Assembly (NCBI GenBank): GCA_035943095.1
Contig: DASZCN010000103.1
Span: 1-8,655 of the forward strand
DNA length: 8,655 nt
Source: AG41 sp035943095
Lineage (GTDB): Bacteria > Gemmatimonadota > Gemmatimonadetes > Gemmatimonadales > GWC2-71-9
Direction of reading: 5' to 3'
Part shown: positions 1 through 5,735 of the stretch, piece by piece
Layout of the letters: each line of letters starts with the position of its first letter
Numbering within the stretch: position 1 is the stretch's first letter
The notes under the pieces: model-generated
What the model was told of the DNA's origin: nothing
Databases searched by the model: none
What the model saw: only the letters and a program-made list of their open reading frames with translations
Program-made: the position numbers and the translations under genes

Positions 1-2
1 GT

Positions 3-209
3 ACACTCCGTGATGGAACCGTTCCCCGCTCCCCGCTCCCTGCTCCTATCTGCCCCACCCACGGCCCTCGTCCGGAGGCTGGCGCGCAGTTCTGCTCCGA
101 GTGCGGTCGGCGTCTCGCCACCGCGCCGGGGTACTGCGCCCGCTGTGGAACGTCGCTCGAGCACGATGCGCGGTACTGCCACGCCTGCGGTACACGCGTC
201 GCCGCTTGA
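3..209 (+). CDS. Double zinc-ribbon protein, C-terminal part (5' end outside window)
   Basis: Reading frame 3 is open from the window edge to a TGA at 207-209 and encodes four regularly spaced metal-binding knuckles: CPTH, CSEC, CARC and CHAC, with exactly 10 residues between each pair. The last three are followed by GR or GT turns (CSECGRRL, CARCGTSL, CHACGTRV). This is the pattern of a double zinc ribbon (DZR), and the protein ends six residues after the last knuckle. The first knuckle has His where the family normally has its second Cys, still a possible zinc ligand. No ATG, GTG or TTG lies in frame between 3 and the first knuckle, so the gene must begin upstream or have lost its start. 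The residues before the knuckles are Pro-rich and encoded by a heptamer repeat (23-50). Such C-terminal ribbons usually serve protein or nucleic-acid binding; the specific role cannot be told from this fragment. Confidence 0.72.
   Translation, partial: TLRDGTVPRSPLPAPICPTHGPRPEAGAQFCSECGRRLATAPGYCARCGTSLEHDARYCHACGTRVAA
23..50 (+). repeat. Degenerate heptamer tandem repeat (TCCCCGC unit)
   Basis: Four consecutive 7-nt units: TCCCCGC, TCCCCGC, TCCCTGC and the more degenerate TCCTATC. The array lies immediately before the first zinc-ribbon knuckle (51-62). Seven is not a multiple of three, so gain or loss of a unit would change the reading frame across it. It may simply be low-complexity intergenic DNA that happens to be open in frame. 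Confidence 0.6.
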
Positions 210-287
210 GACATATCCGCGCTTAACATCCCCATCGCCGCGCCGTCTGTACCGCTCGGAGTGCGAAATGACGTTCCGAACTTCGAG

Positions 288-292
288 AGGAG
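288..292 (+). promoter_or_regulatory. Ribosome binding site of the lipoprotein gene
   Basis: AGGAG within a longer purine run (GAGAGGAGA), with 10 nt between it and the ATG at 303. It decides the start in favour of 303 over an in-frame GTG at 261, which would put 14 mostly charged residues in front of the signal peptide. In the rest of the 210-302 spacer no convincing sigma-70 promoter was seen. Confidence 0.7.
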
Positions 293-302
293 ACGCTCAT
301 TC

Positions 303-1235
303 ATGCGGCACACCATCGAGCTTACACTGGCCGCGGCCTTCGTCGGCCTTGCGGCCGTCGCCTGTAGCAACGAGGGGACCGCGCCCGCCACGGATCAGGC
401 CCAGGTCCTCGCCGCCGAGGCGGAGCAGCTCGGCGCCATGGTGGACACTGATTTCGGCGTGGTGGGCGCGGCGGCGACCGCGGCGTCGACCGAGCCCGCG
501 GGTTCCGGCCTCGAGGCTGCCCTCACCGGTTCGGGGAGCGACACGGCACCGACCTTCTGGGGCCGCCTGCGGGTCGTGCCCGGCGGCCCACGGCCGATCT
601 ATCACCGCGACTTGACCATTCAGGGTGACACCGCCCAGGTCGAGCACGACATCACGTTCAACGGAATCTTCCTGGTGGATACGAGCGCCGACGGCGTGTT
701 CGATCCGAGCTCCAAGCCGCTGGCGGACCGGATGACGCAGCACGCCGTACTGGTGCGCGATGGCTCGCGGCCGCACGGGTGGCGGGTGGTCGAGCTGTCC
801 CCCCAGGATTGGACCGTTGTGGATCAGAGCCGGCAGACCGTCGCGGTCACCGACGTCAAGGTGTACCGGAATGACACCCTGTTGGTCGAGGTCACCGATC
901 CGACGGCCCTGCTCGATGTGACGAGTCGCATCCCGTTTTTCCGCCTGGGTGACACGGTGAAGGTCGTGGCCGCGGTCACGAACACCACCGGCTCGGGGTT
1001 CACGCCCGGGAGCTTCGTGTTCCTCCACGTGCGTCACGCGAGTGTGCTGAACACGACCTGGCGTCGCGTCCCGATGGTCGACAATGGCGACGGCACGTAT
1101 CTGCGCACCTGGATCGCGCGCCAGACCGGCGTCGATCGGTTCGTCGTGGATGCGCTCGATTCGGCGACGCTGCTGCTCGGGACCGCCGACAACTACCGGA
1201 CCAACGAAGTGGGGGTTCCCTACCGGATCGAGTAG
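303..1235 (+). CDS. Putative lipoprotein of unknown function with Ig-like C-terminal region
   Basis: A 310-residue protein, probably exported and lipid-anchored. Residues 1-20 form a signal peptide (hydrophobic run from about 8 to 20) ending in AVA-Cys21. This is a slightly weak lipobox because Ala, not Leu or Val, sits at -3. Residues 22-80 are Ala/Gly/Thr-rich and probably an unstructured tether. Residues 83-172 look like one beta-rich unit, with a D-x-x-x-D-G-V-F-D run near 126-134 resembling a calcium-type loop. Residues 175-308 look like an Ig-like beta-sandwich: alternating hydrophobic strands, an RLGDTVKV strand, an NGDGTY turn at 261-266, and a last strand PYRIE. I do not recognise a named family and assign no function. 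The gene is monocistronic as far as visible: 93 nt after the zinc-ribbon gene and convergent with the kinase gene, with a hairpin directly downstream. Confidence 0.8.
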   Translation: MRHTIELTLAAAFVGLAAVACSNEGTAPATDQAQVLAAEAEQLGAMVDTDFGVVGAAATAASTEPAGSGLEAALTGSGSDTAPTFWGRLRVVPGGPRPIYHRDLTIQGDTAQVEHDITFNGIFLVDTSADGVFDPSSKPLADRMTQHAVLVRDGSRPHGWRVVELSPQDWTVVDQSRQTVAVTDVKVYRNDTLLVEVTDPTALLDVTSRIPFFRLGDTVKVVAAVTNTTGSGFTPGSFVFLHVRHASVLNTTWRRVPMVDNGDGTYLRTWIARQTGVDRFVVDALDSATLLLGTADNYRTNEVGVPYRIE

Positions 1236-1256
1236 CAGCGTGCGGTACAGCGAGAA

Positions 1257-1295
1257 GCGGGGGCGTGATGGCTCATCACGGCTCCCGCCTTTCGT
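1257..1295. terminator. Hairpin between convergent genes, probable terminator
   Basis: The left arm 1257-1270 (GCGGGGGCGTGATG) pairs with 1274-1288 (CATCACGGCTCCCGC) around a 3-nt loop GCT. This gives 14 pairs including one G.U wobble, with one bulged G. On the + strand it is followed by CTTTCGTTCCTC, a modest T-rich tail, so it can terminate the lipoprotein gene. On the - strand the flank is not T-rich. The stop codon of the kinase gene (1276-1278) lies inside the right arm, so the hairpin includes the end of that coding sequence. Confidence 0.6.
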
Positions 1296-4260
1296 TCCTC
1301 GCCCGGCGGACGTACTCGACCACGGCGCCCGCCTCCTGCTTGATCCGGTCGTACATGCCGCGCGCGCCGGACCCATCGCCCGCGCGCGCGGCCCGCTCCG
1401 CGTCGCCCAGGAGGCTTGCCAGCCCCCGGGCGCCGATACTGCCGGCCGCCGACTTGAACGCGTGAGCCGCCGCGGCGATCCCGGCCGCCTCATCCCGTTC
1501 CACGGCCGCGCCGAGCACCGCCAGCCGCTCCGGCGCGGTCTCGAGGAACGTATCGAGGATCGAATCGACCGCCTCCTCGGCGCCCGCCTCGCGCATCGTG
1601 CGGCGGAAGTGCTCGAGATCCACAGGCCCATTGGGGACCGGGGCGGGGGCGGGTGGGGGGGCGGCGGCGGCCACTGGTGAAGCGGGGGGCTCCGCCCAAC
1701 CTTCAACCAGGCCGAACAGCTCGTGGCTCCGGAACGGCTTGGTGAGGTACCCGGTCATACCGTGGGACAAGCAGCGCTCCCGCTCGCCGGAGAGCGCGTG
1801 CGCGGTGAGCGCGATAATCGGCAGCCCGGCGCGCTCGGGCATCGCCCGGATCGCCTCGGTCGCCGCGAACCCGTCCATCTCCGGCATCTGGATGTCCATG
1901 AGCACGACGTCGTACACCGTGGCGCGGGCGGCCGCCACCGCAGCCGCCCCATCGGCGACGACGTCCACCTCGTGGCCGCGTTTGCGTAGCATGGTGGCGG
2001 CCACCTGCTGGTTCACCGGGTTATCTTCGGCGAGGAGGATGTGCATCCGGCGACGCGCCTCTGCGATCGTGTGGCGCGTGATGATCCCTTCGTCCGGGCC
2101 CGCCGCCGCAGGACCGGCGAAGAGCGCGCTCAGGGCTTCGAGCAGGTCCGCGCGCGCGATCGGTTTGGTCAGGTAACCGTTGATCCCGACCTCGCGGCAG
2201 CGTTGCGCGTCGCCACGCTGCCCTGCCGAGGTCAGGAGGAGCAGGCGCGTGCCCGCGAGGTCGGGCGTCGCACGGATTTCGCTGGCGAGCGAGAAGCCGT
2301 CCTGCTCGGGCATCTGCTGGTCGATGATCGCGAGCTCGACCGGTGCGCCGCTCTGACGCGCCTCGCGCAGCGCGGCGAGACCAGCGGCCGCCGACGCGGC
2401 CTCACGCAGCGCCATGCCTGCCCCCGCCAGGATGTCGCGCAGGATGCGCCGATTGGTCTCGTTATCGTCCACAATCAGCACGCGGCGGCTGCCGAGCGAG
2501 ACACCGGAGGTCCCCGCGCGCGCCGACGTCGCTTCCACCGGAAACGGCAGGCTGAACGCAAAAGTACTCCCTCTGCCCACTTCACTTTCGACGGTGAGCT
2601 CCCCGCCCATCAGCGTCACGAGCTTTCGTGCGATTGCGAGCCCCAGGCCCGTGCCGCCGTAGCGCCGCGTCATCGAGGCGTCCGCCTGAGTGAACTCCTG
2701 GAAGATCGAAGTCAGCTGCTCCCGCGATATGCCGATCCCCGTGTCGCGCACGGCGAATTCGACACGCACCGCGTTCTCGCCGGACGGCGTCGCCACGGCG
2801 CGGACCACGACTTCGCCTTCGTCCGTGAACTTGATCGCGTTCCCGATCAGGTTGGTGAGCACCTGACGAATGCGGGTCGGGTCCCCGCGCACCAGGGACG
2901 GAAACTCCATTCCGATGTCGGTGATCAGCTCGAGATGCTTCTCGCGGGCCCGCACGGCGAGTAGCCCGACCGTCGAGTGGAGCAGCTTTTGGAGATCGAA
3001 CGGGATCTCCTCGAGCTCCAAGTGCTCCGCCTCGATCTTCGAGAAGTCGAGCACGTCGTTGAGAATGGTGAGCAGGGCCTCCGCGGAGGAGCGTACCAGC
3101 TCGAGCGCGCGCCGTTGGTCGGTCGTGAGCTCGGTATCGAGCAGCAGCTCCACGAAGCCCACCACCGCGTTCATCGGCGTGCGGATCTCATGGCTCATGT
3201 TCGCGAGGAACGACGAGCGCGCCTTGGCGAGGCGCTCCGCCGTGTCCCGCGCCTCGCGCATGACCTGCTCGGCCTGCCGCCGCTCGCTGATGTCCTCGTA
3301 CTGCACGAAGAGATCGCCCGATACGCCGCCCTCGACCGGCGCCGCGGACACGCGTACGGGGACGACGCGACCGTCCTTGCGCCGCCGATCCACCTCGGCC
3401 ACCGCTCGTCCGGTCTCCTGCGCCTGCCGATTCAAACCCCGGGCCGTTGTCCGGTCCCCCGGGGGAACGATGAGGTCGTCCAGGTCCCGCCCGACCGCCT
3501 GGTCGCTCGTGTACCCGAACAGGTCCTGGAAGCGCGGATTCACCCGCTGCACGCGGTTCTCCCGGTCCACCACGACGATGCCCAGCGGCGCACTGTCGAT
3601 GAGCGCGTCGAGATGGCGCCGCTCCCGTTGCGCTTCCTGCTCGCGGAGCGCTAGGAGCGCGGAGGAGCGGAGATGGGCGTTCAGGAGGCGGTGCGCGCGG
3701 CGGTTGAGCACCACCATGAACCCGCCGAAAATCAGGATCAGCACGATGGCGACGAGCTGCACGCGCTCGCGGCCGCTGAAGGGGATGCCGACGAGCAGCG
3801 GGCCGAGGCTGGTCACGAGGAAACGTCTGAACGCCGGCGGATCGGCGTCGAGGTTGTGGGCCGCACCGGCCACGAGCCCGCACAGGACCACGAGCAGCAT
3901 CGCCATATAGCGCGGCGGGACGTCCGGTACGATCGCCGCGGCGCCCGCACCCCACGCGAGGCCGAGCGCGGTCACCGCCAGCCGAACGGCGCGGAGCGTC
4001 GTCGGGGAGTCCGCTTTCGTGGTGCTCAGGTGGCGCGCCGAGGCGGCGCGCACGACGACCCCGACCACGACTGTCGCCACCCAGGCGAGCAACAAGGGAG
4101 ATGAAGCGATGCCCCAGAGGAGAAACGCGACGACCGCGATCAACACAAAATGCGCGAGCTGCGCCATCGGCTCGCCGGCCATGACGCGGTCGGTGAGCGC
4201 TCGTTCTACCTGGGCGTCGATGGCACGCTCGTCGGTTGTGGCGGCCGGGATGCCGGTCAT
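1276..4260 (-). CDS. Hybrid sensor histidine kinase (6 TM, PAS, HisKA, HATPase, REC, REC, HPt)
   Basis: A 994-residue inner-membrane kinase of the unorthodox phosphorelay type. Six hydrophobic segments (about 35-51, 55-71, 91-111, 117-135, 146-160, 166-185) are joined by short loops. A PAS domain follows at about 215-328. HisKA carries the phospho-acceptor His357 in SHEIRTP. HATPase_c has its N box at Asn474, G1 DTGIG at 506-510 and G2 GGTGLG at 535-540. REC1 (about 593-714) has Asp598/Asp599, phospho-acceptor Asp647, Thr677 and Lys699. REC2 (about 738-855) has Glu745/Asp746, Asp789, Thr819 and Lys841. A Pro/Ala linker (857-878) leads to an HPt domain with His933 in AHAFKSAAGSIGA. All catalytic residues are present. 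No DNA-binding or other output domain exists and no response regulator lies in the window, so the target is unknown. The ATG overlaps the stop of the binding-protein gene (ATGA, 4 nt); only a weak Shine-Dalgarno precedes it, consistent with translational coupling. BarA has a similar domain order with a single REC. Confidence 0.95.
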   Translation of the reverse strand: MTGIPAATTDERAIDAQVERALTDRVMAGEPMAQLAHFVLIAVVAFLLWGIASSPLLLAWVATVVVGVVVRAASARHLSTTKADSPTTLRAVRLAVTALGLAWGAGAAAIVPDVPPRYMAMLLVVLCGLVAGAAHNLDADPPAFRRFLVTSLGPLLVGIPFSGRERVQLVAIVLILIFGGFMVVLNRRAHRLLNAHLRSSALLALREQEAQRERRHLDALIDSAPLGIVVVDRENRVQRVNPRFQDLFGYTSDQAVGRDLDDLIVPPGDRTTARGLNRQAQETGRAVAEVDRRRKDGRVVPVRVSAAPVEGGVSGDLFVQYEDISERRQAEQVMREARDTAERLAKARSSFLANMSHEIRTPMNAVVGFVELLLDTELTTDQRRALELVRSSAEALLTILNDVLDFSKIEAEHLELEEIPFDLQKLLHSTVGLLAVRAREKHLELITDIGMEFPSLVRGDPTRIRQVLTNLIGNAIKFTDEGEVVVRAVATPSGENAVRVEFAVRDTGIGISREQLTSIFQEFTQADASMTRRYGGTGLGLAIARKLVTLMGGELTVESEVGRGSTFAFSLPFPVEATSARAGTSGVSLGSRRVLIVDDNETNRRILRDILAGAGMALREAASAAAGLAALREARQSGAPVELAIIDQQMPEQDGFSLASEIRATPDLAGTRLLLLTSAGQRGDAQRCREVGINGYLTKPIARADLLEALSALFAGPAAAGPDEGIITRHTIAEARRRMHILLAEDNPVNQQVAATMLRKRGHEVDVVADGAAAVAAARATVYDVVLMDIQMPEMDGFAATEAIRAMPERAGLPIIALTAHALSGERERCLSHGMTGYLTKPFRSHELFGLVEGWAEPPASPVAAAAPPPAPAPVPNGPVDLEHFRRTMREAGAEEAVDSILDTFLETAPERLAVLGAAVERDEAAGIAAAAHAFKSAAGSIGARGLASLLGDAERAARAGDGSGARGMYDRIKQEAGAVVEYVRRARNERREP

Positions 4261-5168
4261 TGCGCCTGGAGCGAGTCCCGATCGACGAGGTGTACGCGCA
4301 CCGGGACCGAGGGCAGGACCTGGTTGCCTCGGAGGTGCGACGCGACGACGAGCAACGCATACCGACCGATGGTGACGGGGTCGGGCAGCACGTCGGCGAC
4401 GAGCGCGCTCCCCTTGAGGATGGCTTCCCGCGCTTCCGGCGCGCCCCCGAATCCCACGACGAACACGCCCGGCTTCCCGGAGGTTTGAACCGCGTCGAGC
4501 GCGCCGAGGGCTAGCTCGTCGGTCGTGCCGACGATGGCGTCCACGCGCTGATCGGAAGCCAAGAGTGCCGCGGTCCGTCGGCGGGCGGCATCGCGCGCCG
4601 GGGGCTCCACGGCGGGGCTCGCGACGATCCGCACGTTGGGAAACACCGTGAGAGCGAGCCGTATGCCCGCCACGCGGTCCCGGGCGCTCGGCACGCCGGG
4701 TTGGTCGAGGATCGCGATGCTGCCCCCGCTGTTCAATCGGTGCGCGACATACCAGCCGGCGAGCTCGCCCCCCATCCGGTCGTCACTGCCGATATGCGAC
4801 ACGATGCGGCTCGTCCCTCCTCCCGCGGCATTCACCATGGTGAAGATCGGCACACCGGCCCGGTTGGCGTGCGCGATCGCATCGCCGAGCGCGGCCGGCT
4901 CGACAGGATCGATGACGATCGCCGCGACGCGCTGCGCCGTGAAGCTATCCACCTGTGCAGCTTGGCGTCCGGCGTCGCTCCCAGCCGTGACGATGCGCAC
5001 ATCGAGCCGCAGGCTGTCGGCGACCGGAGCCATGCCACTGCGCAGGTCCGTAGTGACCGCGCCGGAATCCGCGGGCAGGGCGACCCCGATCCGGAGCCGG
5101 CCGTGTCGATCGGCGCCGCAGGCCGTCACGAGGGCGGCGGTCAGGAAAACGTGAAACGGTGCTCGCAC
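4257..5168 (-). CDS. RbsB-like periplasmic substrate-binding lipoprotein
   Basis: A 303-residue lipoprotein of the Peripla_BP_4 (type I sugar-binding, RbsB/TorT-like) fold. The signal peptide ends in LVTA-Cys17, a good lipobox. Family landmarks follow in order: IGVALP (27-32), VAAIVIDPVEPAALGDAI (81-98), GVPIFT (105-110), VSHIGSDDRMGGELAGWYV (123-141), SARDRVAGI (161-169), TTDELALGALDAVQ (215-228), VVGFGGAPEA (237-246) and the LPDPVTIG turn (261-268). The likely role is capture of a small ligand at the outer face of the inner membrane or in the periplasm. No permease or transport ATPase of a sugar importer is near; instead the next gene, overlapping by 4 nt, is a hybrid kinase, which suggests a sensory role. 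Several ribose-contact positions of E. coli RbsB are changed, so ribose is unlikely. The start is GTG at 5168: an in-frame TAG lies three codons upstream and no other start fits the signal peptide. No strong ribosome binding site is seen. Confidence 0.9.
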   Translation of the reverse strand: MRAPFHVFLTAALVTACGADRHGRLRIGVALPADSGAVTTDLRSGMAPVADSLRLDVRIVTAGSDAGRQAAQVDSFTAQRVAAIVIDPVEPAALGDAIAHANRAGVPIFTMVNAAGGGTSRIVSHIGSDDRMGGELAGWYVAHRLNSGGSIAILDQPGVPSARDRVAGIRLALTVFPNVRIVASPAVEPPARDAARRRTAALLASDQRVDAIVGTTDELALGALDAVQTSGKPGVFVVGFGGAPEAREAILKGSALVADVLPDPVTIGRYALLVVASHLRGNQVLPSVPVRVHLVDRDSLQAQ

Positions 5169-5190
5169 ACCGCCAAACTAGTGGGCGCTC

Positions 5191-5219
5191 TTGATTTTCG
5201 CGACGCGCTTTTCTATACA
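5191..5219 (+). promoter_or_regulatory. Sigma-70-type promoter of the outer-membrane barrel gene
   Basis: TTGATT at 5191-5196 and TATACA at 5214-5219, separated by exactly 17 nt, each matching the consensus at 4 of 6 positions. It lies in an AT-richer patch of the 81-nt divergent spacer (5169-5249). Transcription would begin near 5226, about 24 nt before the ATG at 5250. A clear - strand promoter for the binding-protein gene was not found; a TATAGA (complement of 5212-5217) overlaps this -10 but has no partner at the right distance. Confidence 0.55.
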
Positions 5220-5249
5220 GTGTGCGACCTTCAATCGTGGAGCGCCGGC

Positions 5250-5735
5250 ATGAGCGGATTCACTCTGCGGGTCGTGACGGCGGCACTCGCCCTCCTCGTG
5301 GCGGCGACGACGGCGGACGCCCAGCGGCGCGTGCGGGGCGGGCGGGCGGTCCTCGTGGATCAGCCGAGCATCGGCCCGCGGATCGGCTATGACTTCGACT
5401 TCGACCATGTGTTCCTGGGGGGCCAGCTCAATCTGCCCGTGGGAAGGCGCTGGGCGCTGGCGCCGTCGGGCGAGTTCTACCCCGGCGCGAACGGCTCGCC
5501 GTTCCGGCTGAACGTCGACCTGAAGTACCACCCGCCGACGGTGTACGGCTTGTTCTATGTCGGGGCGGGGTTCGCGTATCTGCACGCGAATGGCGCGAGC
5601 GACACGGGGGCCAACGTCTTGGCGGGCTGGGAAGGCAGGCGGTCCCGGCCATTCAAGCCGTTTCTCGAGGGGAGGTTCGTGTTCGCCGACAGCACGTCGT
5701 TCAACCTGCTGGGCGGCCTCAACTTTCCCCTCTAG
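5250..5735 (+). CDS. Small outer-membrane beta-barrel protein (OmpX/OmpA-type size)
   Basis: A 161-residue exported protein. Residues 1-24 form a signal peptide (MSGFTLRVV then a hydrophobic core) with a signal-peptidase I site ADA-Q. The mature part of about 137 residues can be split into eight amphipathic strands: about 41-49, 53-63, 68-77, 84-94, 99-112, 119-130, 135-146 and 149-161. They alternate hydrophobic and polar/Gly residues (for example YGLFYVGAGFAYLH), which fits an eight-strand barrel. The last residues are NFPL rather than the usual terminal Phe. The ATG at 5250 is chosen because GGAG (5239-5242) sits 7 nt upstream and the signal peptide begins there; the frame is open far upstream but that stretch is antisense to the binding-protein gene. 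Function unknown; membership of a general barrel family is inferred from pattern only. The gene is divergent from the binding protein, and its TAG directly abuts the stop of the convergent permease gene. Confidence 0.82.
   Translation: MSGFTLRVVTAALALLVAATTADAQRRVRGGRAVLVDQPSIGPRIGYDFDFDHVFLGGQLNLPVGRRWALAPSGEFYPGANGSPFRLNVDLKYHPPTVYGLFYVGAGFAYLHANGASDTGANVLAGWEGRRSRPFKPFLEGRFVFADSTSFNLLGGLNFPL

Noticed and set aside
206..229. TTGAGA (206-211) and TAACAT (224-229) as a promoter for the lipoprotein gene
   Set aside because: The spacing is only 12 nt; no acceptable -10 occurs at 16-18 nt.
261..302. Upstream GTG start at 261 for the lipoprotein gene
   Set aside because: It would add a charged 14-residue stretch before the signal peptide and ignore the AGGAG placed for the ATG at 303.
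10..615. Open frame of about 200 codons starting GTG-ATG at 10-15
   Set aside because: It runs through the zinc-ribbon frame and into the lipoprotein gene, is Arg/Pro/Ser-rich and has no domain pattern; a GC-rich shadow frame.
297..1706. Long - strand frame of 469 codons antisense to the lipoprotein gene
   Set aside because: Arg/Pro/His-rich composition with no motif. It overlaps both the lipoprotein gene, which has signal peptide and ribosome binding site, and the end of the kinase, whose HPt and receiver motifs lie in another frame.
3188..4360. 390-codon - strand frame overlapping the kinase N-terminal region
   Set aside because: Same strand but another frame; very rich in Arg, Pro and Gly, with no hydrophobic or domain pattern, whereas the kinase frame shows TM segments and PAS.
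4257..5168. Assigning the binding protein as LuxP, TorT or RbsB
   Set aside because: Only the general fold landmarks match; pocket residues differ and no pathway genes are adjacent, so no gene symbol is given.
5212..5234. TTGAAG and TATAGA on the - strand as promoter of the binding-protein gene
   Set aside because: The spacer is 11 nt, too short for a sigma-70 promoter.
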